Part shown: piece after piece, positions 9,404 to 18,523 of the stretch
Layout of the letters: every line of letters begins with the position of its first letter
Position numbering within the stretch: the stretch's first letter is position 1
Origin: Mucilaginibacter_A sp965201005
Lineage (GTDB): Bacteria; Bacteroidota; Bacteroidia; Sphingobacteriales; Sphingobacteriaceae
NCBI RefSeq assembly: GCF_965201005.1
Contig: NZ_OZ241747.1
Coordinates: 2,666,001 to 2,730,000 of the forward strand
Reading direction: 5' to 3'
Length of the DNA stretch: 64,000 nucleotides
Made by a program: the position numbers and the translations under genes
The notes under the pieces: generated by a model
The model's input: only the letters and a program-made list of their open reading frames with translations
Database searches by the model: none
Told to the model about the DNA's origin: nothing

Positions 9404-10113
9404 TTATACTTGATATAAAAAATAATAACATGCTGTAGCATTACCAATCTACCGAATACTTTTTTATAAAAACTTCTTTTACTTTTACTAATTGCATGTG
9501 AAGTTACTGCTGAAGAATGCCTCCGATATAAAATTAACGCTTCATTATAAAAAAAAACTTTTCCTGTAATTTCAGCAACTAATCCAATCCACACATCATG
9601 ACCAATTTCACTTGACGTAGGAAATGGTAATGCGTATTTTAATATTTCACTCCTGAAAGCCATACATGAACCAAAATAAGAGTTTTTAATTGCATTTCTG
9701 AATATCCCTTTTTTTGATCTATGGTAGGCAAAAAAAGAAGGATTAAGTTTATTAAGATTTTCGTCAACTATTATAGAATTACTCACAACCAAATCATATA
9801 CTAATAGTAACTCCTTTAGTTTATCATATTTATTTTCAATCCAAATATCGTCTTGATCCGAAAGAAATATAAACTCTCCTTTAGCTCTTATAAGTGCATT
9901 TTGGAAATTTTCTGTTGGCCTTCCAGAGCTTTTATGTGTATAAACTTTTATCCTTGCATCATTGAAACTATTAACAATTGCAACGGTATTATCAGTTGAA
10001 CCATCGTCAGATATAATCAATTCATCACAAGCATCAAGTTGATTTAAAATTGAGCTAACCTGCTCATAAATATATTGGCAACCATTATATGTTGCCATGC
10101 AAACAGAAACCAT
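9388..10113 (-). CDS. Family 2 glycosyltransferase
   Basis: This 241-residue GT-A protein has an N-terminal VSVCMATYNG, the nucleotide-binding segment IISDDGSTDNT near 33 and FLSDQDDIW near 90. It belongs to the rhamnosyltransferase-like group of family 2 (MATYNG..EQ..SIL..). Its likely role is one transfer step in assembly of the repeat unit. The 3' end overlaps the next gene by 16 bp. Its substrate cannot be assigned. Confidence 0.83.
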   Translation of the reverse strand: MVSVCMATYNGCQYIYEQVSSILNQLDACDELIISDDGSTDNTVAIVNSFNDARIKVYTHKSSGRPTENFQNALIRAKGEFIFLSDQDDIWIENKYDKLKELLLVYDLVVSNSIIVDENLNKLNPSFFAYHRSKKGIFRNAIKNSYFGSCMAFRSEILKYALPFPTSSEIGHDVWIGLVAEITGKVFFYNEALILYRRHSSAVTSHAISKSKRSFYKKVFGRLVMLQHVIIFYIKYKWKKA

Positions 10114-10164
10114 TATACTTGAAGTTATTATTAAAACATTAAAAACAGCAAACTATTGCAACTC

Positions 10165-11454
10165 TTACTTATTTAATTTAGAAAGCTTAATTATATGAAA
10201 AAAAACTTTTGACATTCCAAAAATTATTATAATTAAAGCAGTTATCCAAAAAATATTATTTAAAAAAACATTAATATCTGTAATGATAGTAAATGCATAT
10301 AATATGAAAAGGACTAAAAAAATATGAACAGCATAGTTTTGTTTAGCAGGGTTGCTGTTTTTGTATAGCTTTCTCGCATATCCAAATATGAAACCCAATA
10401 AAGAAGAGTACAGAATGCTCCAATAATATCCAAAAAAAACTAAGCCAAGATAATTATGTCTGGCGTTAGGACCAACTTCGCGATTATTATACCAATATTC
10501 ATTAATATCATAACCAATTATACTAGGTGGGGTTATACTGATTCCAATTGTTTTTAAAATTGTTCCAAAGCCGGGATAAAATACATATCTAAAAAATGAA
10601 CTTTCTTTTATATGTTTTAATACAGCATCATTATATCCTAATACAAAAACGTCTCCACTAGCAACAAAACGTCCAAATAATGCAAGTAAGCTAGATAGTA
10701 AATTCCTATTACTAGTTAAAGTTATAACAAGTAGTGGAAATGATACAATAGCTAAAATAAGTAAAAAGTTGATTTTTAGTTTTCTTCTTATCCCATTATA
10801 TACATCAGGATATATGGAAATAAAATAAATAGAAAAAAAACTTAAAATAGCTGATTTAGAACCGTTTGTTACAGTTCCTAAAAACATTATTATAAAACAA
10901 ATGATATCAAATATCGAATATTTCTTTTTTAAGTGAAATTTCTTATATATCAAAGATGTAAAAAGTATACTTCTTGACGAAAAAAGAAAAGCTTTAATTA
11001 TTCCAAATCCTTCATATGCTGATACATGGTTGATATTTTCGTTTAAAACTACTATACCAATGGTTACCAATGATATGATTTCCATTGTTAAAGAAAGGAT
11101 TTCAGTTATAAATAGAAAAATAGCAAAACTATTTGGATTTTGATTTTTAAATATGGGGTTTTTAAATATTATTTTAGGTAAATATTTAGATATTTTAATC
11201 CCTATAATTAAACCTAATTCAGTTGCAACAAATGAAAAAAGATATTTATATTTTATGCTATTGAGATAAGCCAATACAAACACACAAAATGCTGCACTGC
11301 CCATGGAAATAGTTTCTAAAAGTAGAGGATCTAAAATGCCCCATATTTCATTTTTGAAAATGAAGAAATAAAGTAAAAGGAACAACAAATAAATTGTACC
11401 GTAAAAGTATAAATCTTGATATATTAATATAAAAAACTCTCCAAACTCCATCAA
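10165..11454 (-). CDS. wzy: O-antigen/polysaccharide repeat-unit polymerase (Wzy-like)
   Basis: This 429-residue, very hydrophobic protein has about eleven to twelve predicted membrane segments and a larger loop in the second half (around GPNARHNYLGLVFFGYYW). This pattern is typical of Wzy polymerases, which are poorly conserved in sequence. It sits among glycosyltransferases and near a Wzx flippase in a locus that needs exactly one polymerase. The DNA is among the most AT-rich of the window. The call rests on topology and context, not on a specific motif. Confidence 0.7.
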   Translation of the reverse strand: MMEFGEFFILIYQDLYFYGTIYLLFLLLYFFIFKNEIWGILDPLLLETISMGSAAFCVFVLAYLNSIKYKYLFSFVATELGLIIGIKISKYLPKIIFKNPIFKNQNPNSFAIFLFITEILSLTMEIISLVTIGIVVLNENINHVSAYEGFGIIKAFLFSSRSILFTSLIYKKFHLKKKYSIFDIICFIIMFLGTVTNGSKSAILSFFSIYFISIYPDVYNGIRRKLKINFLLILAIVSFPLLVITLTSNRNLLSSLLALFGRFVASGDVFVLGYNDAVLKHIKESSFFRYVFYPGFGTILKTIGISITPPSIIGYDINEYWYNNREVGPNARHNYLGLVFFGYYWSILYSSLLGFIFGYARKLYKNSNPAKQNYAVHIFLVLFILYAFTIITDINVFLNNIFWITALIIIIFGMSKVFFHIIKLSKLNK

Positions 11455-11505
11455 CTATATCTGTTATAAGAAGCGTATTAAATAAATAAGGATAAATCCC
11501 CCCTC

Positions 11506-12249
11506 TTAATCTACTATTCCTAACTTAGAAAACACGGGTCTTATAACTGTATAAGCGGCTTTGTAACCAATAAAATATGCGTAAGTGATTATGGAGTATT
11601 TTGCCTTAACTAGTTTTACTAAATCATTTTTAAAATGTAAGTCTTTGATTTTTTTACTTAATCCAACAGTATCATCAAAAGAACAAATTAATACTGGTAT
11701 ATAGATAAAACTATAAGATTTATCAGCCATTAAACTTACATTTAAATAATAATCAGCAAATACTTTGTAATTTAGATCATATGAATATTTATTAAAGATA
11801 TTTTTGGGATAAAAAATAGACTGATGACAAATGTTATTTCTAATTATCTTCCATTTAGAAGTTTTTCCGTAATATAAAATATGTTTACCAATCCAATAAC
11901 TATCTCCATAAATAATGCTTTTTTCACTTTTTAAAAATTTAATAATTTTTTCAAGATTTGCAAGCAATATATCTCCAGAGTTCAAAAAATAAACAAAATC
12001 CCCAGTTGCTATTTTTACTCCTTTGTTCATTGCATCGTAAACACCACGATCACCTTCACTTATAAAATATTTTATTTTTGCCTGGTATATTTTTACTATT
12101 TCTTTTGTTCCGTCAGTTGATCCTCCATCTATAACGATATATTCAATATTATGATACCTTTGATCAATCACACTTTTTATTGTGTCTTCTATGGTTTCTA
12201 CAGCGTTGAATACTACAGTTATAATAGATATAACAGGAAATTCTTTCAT
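11506..12249 (-). CDS. Family 2 glycosyltransferase
   Basis: This 247-residue GT-A protein has ISIITVVFNAVETIEDT at the N-terminus, the segment VIDGGSTDGT near 39 and FLNSGD near 89 (an NSGD variant of the DxD region). This form is typical of the WcaA/WcaE-like family 2 enzymes of exopolysaccharide loci. It follows the GT4 gene by 13 bp. The donor sugar is unknown. Confidence 0.83.
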   Translation of the reverse strand: MKEFPVISIITVVFNAVETIEDTIKSVIDQRYHNIEYIVIDGGSTDGTKEIVKIYQAKIKYFISEGDRGVYDAMNKGVKIATGDFVYFLNSGDILLANLEKIIKFLKSEKSIIYGDSYWIGKHILYYGKTSKWKIIRNNICHQSIFYPKNIFNKYSYDLNYKVFADYYLNVSLMADKSYSFIYIPVLICSFDDTVGLSKKIKDLHFKNDLVKLVKAKYSIITYAYFIGYKAAYTVIRPVFSKLGIVD

Positions 12250-12262
12250 TTTTAAAACAGAT

Positions 12263-13390
12263 TTATTCCATAAGAGAAAGGAAATTCTTTACAAATTTTA
12301 TTATAAGTTCATCGTAGCTAATTTTCACAATTTTAAGATTCTTATTCAAAAGATATTTCATTTTGCCGGATAAATCATCCGCATCTATCGGATCAAAAAA
12401 TAAACAATTGTTTGAAACTTGTTCTCGGTGAAGGGGAATATCAGAAACAACAATAAAATGATTCAATGCTTTACAATCTTCAACAACAGTACTCCATCCT
12501 TCAAAAAGAGACGGCTGAATAATAGATAAAGAGTTTTTCATTAACTGTAATTGATGATCGCGATCTATAAAACCAAGAAATCTAACTTTGTCTTCTATTT
12601 GATTATCTAGAACAAATTTTTTCAGATCATTTACATATTCTGGATTTCTATAATCTTTTTCTTTTCCTGTAAATACAACCTGAAAGCTAAAGTTTTCATT
12701 CTTCATTAATAAAATTGCATTTAAAATAACTTGATGGTTTTTGTGCTTCCAAAATTGATTTGGAACAATAAAGTATGGTTTAGTAACATTATATTGCTTT
12801 AACAAATCAGCAATTTGCAAATTTTTATAACTTGAATCAAGCACTGAAACAAATTTTAGCACATACTTTTTATTCTTATGGTTTGGATAAAACTTCTCAA
12901 AATCGTTTTTTGCATTTTCACTACTAAAAACTATAGGATACTTAGTATTGACTATGTTAGAATATAGATTTTCCCTTTGTTTAATTTCTTTTTTTGAAAA
13001 AAAATGCGGTAAATAACGTTCTTGAAAATCTGGTATCCAATGTAAGCCAGAGTTGACATTATGAAGATTTATTATTGGGTGTATAGGATATAAATTATTT
13101 ATTTCATCGTAATTTATCTTCTTTTTGAATATATACTTCCCTAAAAACTTAATACTGAATTTTTGAATAAAATTATAATGTAAATCACAATAAATAAAAT
13201 TTATATAAGGGTATTTAACTTCTTTTATTGTTCGTAGTGAAGATGCTTCGTTGTAAACAACATTGATACATGGCTTTAAAGTATCACTTAAAGTAAGTAA
13301 AGCTTTAATTATATTCAAAATATAGTAAGCTCCTCCTATCCAATTATCATTATATTGATATACTAATGTAATTTGCTTTCTTTCAACCAT
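12263..13390 (-). CDS. Family 4 (GT-B) glycosyltransferase
   Basis: This 375-residue protein has an N-terminal domain with little similarity to other families and a C-terminal GT-B Rossmann domain. It contains KFVSVLDSSY, VRFLGFIDRDHQLQLMKN and the QPSLFEGWSTVVEDCKAL segment that carries the E-x7-E signature of retaining family 4 enzymes. Its likely role is adding a sugar to the repeat unit. Its start overlaps the stop of the upstream epimerase gene by 28 bp. Substrate unknown. Confidence 0.8.
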   Translation of the reverse strand: MVERKQITLVYQYNDNWIGGAYYILNIIKALLTLSDTLKPCINVVYNEASSLRTIKEVKYPYINFIYCDLHYNFIQKFSIKFLGKYIFKKKINYDEINNLYPIHPIINLHNVNSGLHWIPDFQERYLPHFFSKKEIKQRENLYSNIVNTKYPIVFSSENAKNDFEKFYPNHKNKKYVLKFVSVLDSSYKNLQIADLLKQYNVTKPYFIVPNQFWKHKNHQVILNAILLMKNENFSFQVVFTGKEKDYRNPEYVNDLKKFVLDNQIEDKVRFLGFIDRDHQLQLMKNSLSIIQPSLFEGWSTVVEDCKALNHFIVVSDIPLHREQVSNNCLFFDPIDADDLSGKMKYLLNKNLKIVKISYDELIIKFVKNFLSLME

Positions 13391-14262
13391 TCTACTAAAT
13401 TTTTTAATCCAACATTTATTTCTGTTGTTGTCTGACAGCCAAAAGAGTTTAGCAAAGAAACGTCAGCTCTCCAATTATGAGGATCACCCGGTTTTACTAA
13501 ATTATTAAATGTAATGGATATTTCTGGATCAATTTCTTTACAAAATATAGTTGCTGCCTCTTTAATGGTAGTTTCGATCCCAGATGCCACATTCACCGAT
13601 TCTCCGTTAAACAGGCCATCTTCAATAATGAATTTCAAAACTACAATTAAGTCTTTTATATAAATAAAATCTCTGGTTTCTGCCCCGGTTCCAAACAACT
13701 CTATTTTATTATTTCTCAAACACTTTTTATAAATATCCCAAAAAAGTTGTTTTCTTAAACCTTCTCCATACACTGAGAATAATCGTAAGTTTATAGTCTT
13801 TATATTATATAAATAAAAATACTCTTTACATATTTGCTCTGAGTATAATTTATGCCAACCATACGGGGACAGGGGCCTTGCTTGATCCGTTTCATTGATA
13901 GGAAGTTTAAGTGGGTTACCATAAATTGCCGCTGATGATAAATTTATAAATTTACAATTAGGGTTATGAATTTTAATTGCCTCTAAAACTTTAATTGTAT
14001 TAAAAGTATTTAACTCAAAATCAAATACCGGTAAATTTATAGATATAGGAACACTACCGTTACCGCTAGCATTAATACAAACATCAAATTGATTTTTTTC
14101 GAAAATGGGATTATAGTCAGTAGTTTGCTTATCAAGTTGAATATAGTTTTCCTGATCAACATTATCTATAACATCTGCCCCCAAAACTTCATTGTTCACT
14201 GAAAAATAATCAAAAGCATGTGAACCTATAAAACCTTGTGAACCTATAATTATTATTTTCAT
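13363..14262 (-). CDS. NAD-dependent epimerase/dehydratase
   Basis: This 299-residue extended SDR has the NAD motif GSQGFIGSH at the N-terminus, LSSAAIYGNP near 108 and catalytic SPYGWHKLYSE with Y-x3-K. It resembles GalE/RfbB-like enzymes acting on nucleotide sugars, but the substrate cannot be read from the sequence. It overlaps the acetyltransferase gene upstream by 4 bp and the GT4 gene downstream by 28 bp, so it is translated within the same operon. It could make the donor for one of the neighbouring glycosyltransferases. Confidence 0.78.
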   Translation of the reverse strand: MKIIIIGSQGFIGSHAFDYFSVNNEVLGADVIDNVDQENYIQLDKQTTDYNPIFEKNQFDVCINASGNGSVPISINLPVFDFELNTFNTIKVLEAIKIHNPNCKFINLSSAAIYGNPLKLPINETDQARPLSPYGWHKLYSEQICKEYFYLYNIKTINLRLFSVYGEGLRKQLFWDIYKKCLRNNKIELFGTGAETRDFIYIKDLIVVLKFIIEDGLFNGESVNVASGIETTIKEAATIFCKEIDPEISITFNNLVKPGDPHNWRADVSLLNSFGCQTTTEINVGLKNLVEWLKESKLH

Positions 14263-14885
14263 TTTGTTCTTAAATATTCCGGAATTTCTTTTATTAAAGT
14301 TGCAGGATTACCACCAACAATAGTCCATGATTTCACGTCTTTAGTAACCACACTTCCAGCAGCCACAATAGCTCCTTCACCAATAGTAATTCCCTTTAGT
14401 ATTATACAATTCATACCAATCCAAGCATTGGTGCAAATTTTTATTGGCTTACTGACAACATTGTCCCAATTTTTGTTTTCTATAAAATTCCTGCCATCTC
14501 TTAAATCTTTAAGTTGTTGTTCAATATCCTTTTGCCGTTGTAAATAATCAATAGAATGAGAATTGTGATCATAAATATATCCTCCCCATGCTATAAAAAC
14601 GAAATCTTCAATAATTATTTGTGTACGACAAATCAGTGTACTATTCCCTATAAATACTTTATCACCTATTGTGATTTTTCCATTCGACGATTCAAATATA
14701 ACATTACAGTTTAATATACAATCATTGCCCACATTAAGATAAATTTTATCTTTTATAGGATTGTTAATTCTTAAATCAAAGCCTTCCAAAAAGTGTGACT
14801 TCCCTACCTTTATAAAGCTTTTTATCTTATCAAACCTTGTTTTATGGATTATCTTTTTTAAAAACTTTATTCCATCAGATATCAT
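14259..14885 (-). CDS. Left-handed beta-helix acyltransferase (WbbJ/maltose acetyltransferase-like)
   Basis: The protein has 208 residues. Hexapeptide repeats of the [LIV]-G-x4 type are visible from about residue 70 (GKITIGDKVFIGNSTLI) and again near the C-terminus (AWIGMNCIILKGITIGEGAIVAAGSVVTKDV), with the usual NPA[TK] ending segment. It is expected to O-acetylate a sugar of the polymer. It overlaps the flippase gene by 11 bp and the downstream epimerase gene by 4 bp. Confidence 0.82.
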   Translation of the reverse strand: MISDGIKFLKKIIHKTRFDKIKSFIKVGKSHFLEGFDLRINNPIKDKIYLNVGNDCILNCNVIFESSNGKITIGDKVFIGNSTLICRTQIIIEDFVFIAWGGYIYDHNSHSIDYLQRQKDIEQQLKDLRDGRNFIENKNWDNVVSKPIKICTNAWIGMNCIILKGITIGEGAIVAAGSVVTKDVKSWTIVGGNPATLIKEIPEYLRTK

Positions 14886-16158
14886 TTTGATTAAATTTTA
14901 CAATACATTTCCTGCTTTTATGCATTAAATATACTAAAGTTGGCAGTGTGAGTATAGAAGAAGCCAAAGGGACTGTCCCCAATCCGATGTTATGTTTAAA
15001 TAATAAATTAGACATTGGTATAATCAATATAGCTGAAAGTAAAGATAGTATGATTTGTACATCTAACTTCTCAAATGCATTTAAAACTACAGCTCCAGAA
15101 TATGAAAAAGCTTGTATTGACACTAACAACAAGAATGGATATAACTGATTTAGATTTATCATTATAATATGCTTTGTCCAAATGTATATAATGTTGGGCA
15201 TTACTAAAGTAATGGCTGCACAGCCAAAAACGAACAAACTTGAAAGTAGAATAAGTTGATTATAAAGCAATAATAATTTTTTTTTGTTTCTTAATGCCTT
15301 TTCTTGTGATATTTCTGCCCAGTAAACAGAAATTATAATATTGAAAACCGTTATACCCATCAAATATATTTTATTTACTGTATCAAATTGTGCAACCTTA
15401 ATTAAATTTAGATGATTGTAGGTTAAAACATTCCCTAAAGAATACAAAAACAATGAAGATAATTGTAGAAAAAAAAATTTCCCCCCCAATAATATTGTTG
15501 TCTTAGATGAACTAAAGTTTTTGAAATTGACAATAGCTTTAAATTTAAATTTGATTTCTTTTAAAGAGATAAAGTAAATCGTGCCATTTGCAAATACAAA
15601 CAGCATACTAAAACAAATAGCTAATACATTAATACTTGATTTAATGTATCCATTTTTAAATATAACAATTATTGCAAGCCAACTTAAGGATTGTAAAAAC
15701 ATTACCCCATAAAAAAAATTAAATTTTTTTAAACCCTGTATAATAAAATGCCCTAACGTAAACGGAAATGAAAATATGATAGGCAAATAAATAAGTATTG
15801 CAAGTGAACTATGAGATTTGAAAACTCCAACAAATACCAATGAACACAAAAAACAAAATAAAATTAGCACTGTCATAATCAGGTAGAACTGTATAGTCCC
15901 TGCAATCAATGGCTGAATTTCTGACAAATTTTTATTTGCTAAAGCTTCAGTAACTTTATTTTTCAAACTGTATCCTGAACCAAAGTCAAATAAATTTAAC
16001 CAGGCAACCAGTGTTGTCATGGTTACCCATATAGCATAATCATTTGTGCCAAGGGCATTTAATAATAAAGGAACTGATATAAAAGATACTGCAGCTGCCG
16101 ATAGCTTGAATATTGCAGATCCAATAATTGATCTTGCTACTGTATGGTTGATATTCAC
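14875..16158 (-). CDS. wzx: Polysaccharide flippase (Wzx-like, MOP superfamily)
   Basis: This 427-residue polytopic membrane protein has about twelve hydrophobic segments. The N-terminus (ARSIIGSAIFKLSAAAVSF..VPLLLNALGTNDYAIWV) is typical of RfbX/Wzx transporters, which move lipid-linked repeat units across the inner membrane. It is the only flippase candidate in the locus and fits with the Wzy-like polymerase and the Wzz- and Wza-like proteins. It starts 2 bp after the neighbouring glycosyltransferase stop. Confidence 0.83.
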   Translation of the reverse strand: MNINHTVARSIIGSAIFKLSAAAVSFISVPLLLNALGTNDYAIWVTMTTLVAWLNLFDFGSGYSLKNKVTEALANKNLSEIQPLIAGTIQFYLIMTVLILFCFLCSLVFVGVFKSHSSLAILIYLPIIFSFPFTLGHFIIQGLKKFNFFYGVMFLQSLSWLAIIVIFKNGYIKSSINVLAICFSMLFVFANGTIYFISLKEIKFKFKAIVNFKNFSSSKTTILLGGKFFFLQLSSLFLYSLGNVLTYNHLNLIKVAQFDTVNKIYLMGITVFNIIISVYWAEISQEKALRNKKKLLLLYNQLILLSSLFVFGCAAITLVMPNIIYIWTKHIIMINLNQLYPFLLLVSIQAFSYSGAVVLNAFEKLDVQIILSLLSAILIIPMSNLLFKHNIGLGTVPLASSILTLPTLVYLMHKSRKCIVKFNQNDI

Positions 16159-16160
16159 TT

Positions 16161-17072
16161 TTAAAATAGAGCTTTAAGTATTCTTAGTTTAGTGCTCAGT
16201 TTAGCTCTCCAAGGAAACCTAACAGAATTTATAAATTTCACAGCGCGGATAAAGCCAGAATTTCTTTTATTACTTAGTATACCTCCAATCAAATTTTTAG
16301 CATAAACCTCGTCTTTTATGTTTTTTTGATCTATCTTAATCCCTTTAATCCCAAAAAAAAAAACAGCTTCAACAAGTATTTCATCCTGCCATCTATCAAT
16401 CTCGTTTAACCATTCAGTTGTTCCCAGAGTTAACGTTGTAGAATTGTTATGCCAAACTCGATAAGCAGCCAAGACTTCGGGAATAAATGTTACTGTCCCT
16501 TTTAGCAAACATTGTTGGATAAGTTTGCTATCTCCGGCAGTAATTTTATACGATGTATCGAAACCTCCATTCATCATAACAATATTTTTTTTGAAAATCA
16601 AGCCTGGAAACCTTGCATCTACACCATATTTAAATATTGAATAAGAGAACGGCGGACTCATTTTCTTATACGTATTTGGTTTCCAGCTATCAATAACTTT
16701 ATCAGTTTCGTTTATAACATTATGACCAAATATCAATGTATCGCTCAAATGATCTGACTTTAAATATTTAGCAATAAGTTCGAATGAATTACAATAGTAG
16801 AGATCATCATCAGAAGGAATAGTAAACCATTCTGTCTTGACCAGATTGATACAATTGTTCCAATTTTCTAATGGCTCAAGTAATCTACTGGTTTTTACAA
16901 AAGTGAAATCATGATAAAATGATACAAACTCGTCAGGAACGCTTGAGCCGTTATCACTGATAATTACACGAATTGTACGAGGTATTGTATCTAGTATTTT
17001 TTTTAGCATATCTAACCGATTGAATGTTGGTATAACAACAGTTAAAACATCATCTAAAAAATCAACAGTCAT
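16161..17072 (-). CDS. Family 2 glycosyltransferase, next to ddhC
   Basis: This 303-residue GT-A protein has LTVVIPTFNRLDML at the N-terminus, VIISDNGSS near 37 and PSDDDLYYC near 87. This form resembles the family 2 group that includes abequosyl- and similar dideoxyhexosyltransferases. It is encoded 1 bp from the ddhC-like gene, so it is the best candidate for the enzyme that transfers the CDP-linked dideoxy sugar made by the upstream genes. That pairing is inferred from position. Confidence 0.78.
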   Translation of the reverse strand: MTVDFLDDVLTVVIPTFNRLDMLKKILDTIPRTIRVIISDNGSSVPDEFVSFYHDFTFVKTSRLLEPLENWNNCINLVKTEWFTIPSDDDLYYCNSFELIAKYLKSDHLSDTLIFGHNVINETDKVIDSWKPNTYKKMSPPFSYSIFKYGVDARFPGLIFKKNIVMMNGGFDTSYKITAGDSKLIQQCLLKGTVTFIPEVLAAYRVWHNNSTTLTLGTTEWLNEIDRWQDEILVEAVFFFGIKGIKIDQKNIKDEVYAKNLIGGILSNKRNSGFIRAVKFINSVRFPWRAKLSTKLRILKALF

Positions 17073-17073
17073 A

Positions 17074-18375
17074 TTAGTTTAGATAGTCTTTAATTACATT
17101 TGTCATATAATCATAATGTGTTTCATCCAAACCAGGCCACACCCCCAGCCAAAAAGATTGATTCATAATAATATCGGTATTGGGCAAATCTCCGATTTTC
17201 CTGTAATTGATATTTGCATATCCTGGTTGTCTTAACAAATTTCCACCAAAAAGCAATCTTGTGCCAATTTTCTTTTCTTCCAGATGTTGTACAAGCATGT
17301 GCCGATCTGCGGCATCCCCCTCCCGCAGCGTCAGTAAAAAACCAAACCATGACGGCTCGCTGTTTGGAGTTGGTTCAGGTAAAATAAATACTTCCTCAAA
17401 CTCCTTCATACGGGCATAAAGAGCCTGATAATTTTCGCGGCGTCGCTGAACAAAATGATCGAGTTTTTTCAGTTGTGAAACGCCAAAAGCAGCCTGCATA
17501 TCAGTCACTTTAAGATTAAAACCAATATGCGAATAAGTATATTTGTGATCGTAACCAAAAGGCAGAGAGCCTAACTGCTGCGAAAACCGACATCCGCAGG
17601 TGTTGTCTTTTCCAGGTTCGCAATAGCAATCCCGGCCCCAATCACGAAAGCTTTCGGCAATCTTCGCCAGTTGAGGGTTATTAATCAGAACTGCACCACC
17701 TTCGCCCATTGTAATATGATGCGCAGGATAAAATGAAAAAGTAGCAATATCGCCAAATGTACCTGTTTTTTTACTCATATAAGTTGCACCCAATGAATCA
17801 CAATCATCTTCCACAACCCAAAGATTATATTTTTTGGCAACTCGCATAACCTCATCCAAATCAAATGGATTCCCTAAAGAATGGGCGATCATAATTGCTT
17901 TAGTTTTGGGCGAAACTGCTGCTTCTATATCTTCTGCTTTAACATTATGGGTAGCGATATTTACGTCAACAAAAACCGGTACAGCACCAAATTGGATCAT
18001 TGGGTTTACCGTTGTTGGAAAGCCGGCCGCCACGGTGATAACTTCATCGCCTGGCTTCACCGCACGTTCGCCTAACTTTGGTGATGTTAATGCGTAAAAT
18101 GCAACAAGATTGGCAGAAGAGCCTGAGTTAACTAATAGTGCTTTCGGAGCTTTGAAGTAATCAGCGAAATTTTTCTCGAAAACATTTGCAAAACGGCCGG
18201 CCGTGAGCCATCCGTCCAAAGCAGCATCAACGCCAAACATGATATCTTCTTCGTCTAAAACCTTGCCTGTTACCGGAATATAATTTTCACCGGGTATAAT
18301 GATCTGACTGGTTTTTTGCCTTGCTATTTCCCTCAGACCTTGCTCCAAGCTGTTATCTGTAACGTTTTTAAGCAT
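17074..18375 (-). CDS. ddhC: CDP-4-keto-6-deoxy-D-glucose 3-dehydrase (E1)
   Basis: This 433-residue member of the DegT/DnrJ/EryC1 fold uses PMP. In the active-site segment FYPAHHITMGEGG the usual Schiff-base lysine is replaced by His at about residue 220, the hallmark of E1/RfbH and ColD dehydrases. Cysteines at about 250, 252, 260 and 262 (CYC..TCGC) match the [2Fe-2S] site of the E1 enzyme. It removes the C3 hydroxyl of CDP-4-keto-6-deoxyglucose together with a separate reductase (DdhD/E3). The reductase is not adjacent; a candidate lies at 27357-28400. Downstream sugars in known pathways are abequose, paratose, tyvelose, ascarylose or yersiniose. Confidence 0.93.
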   Translation of the reverse strand: MLKNVTDNSLEQGLREIARQKTSQIIIPGENYIPVTGKVLDEEDIMFGVDAALDGWLTAGRFANVFEKNFADYFKAPKALLVNSGSSANLVAFYALTSPKLGERAVKPGDEVITVAAGFPTTVNPMIQFGAVPVFVDVNIATHNVKAEDIEAAVSPKTKAIMIAHSLGNPFDLDEVMRVAKKYNLWVVEDDCDSLGATYMSKKTGTFGDIATFSFYPAHHITMGEGGAVLINNPQLAKIAESFRDWGRDCYCEPGKDNTCGCRFSQQLGSLPFGYDHKYTYSHIGFNLKVTDMQAAFGVSQLKKLDHFVQRRRENYQALYARMKEFEEVFILPEPTPNSEPSWFGFLLTLREGDAADRHMLVQHLEEKKIGTRLLFGGNLLRQPGYANINYRKIGDLPNTDIIMNQSFWLGVWPGLDETHYDYMTNVIKDYLN

Positions 18376-18475
18376 TTACTTAATTTTATTGTAAGAGGTT
18401 TTATTTATTTTTCAAAAGCTTCTTTTAGTACAATGTTTCGATGTAGCTTCAATAACTTAACCATTTTTTAATTGA

Positions 18476-18487
18476 TAAAAGAAGCAT
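18476..18487 (+). repeat. Single TAAAAGAAGCAT word between yerE-like and ddhC
   Basis: An exact 12-base word lies in the 148-bp gap inside the operon, with an altered inverted partner AAGCTTCTTTTA at 18416-18427. This gap is the largest break between the ddh genes and could hold a processing or internal promoter site; no clear promoter was seen. Confidence 0.65.
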
Positions 18488-18523
18488 ATTATTGTGGATA
18501 ATTAACTTCTTTCATACATATAA

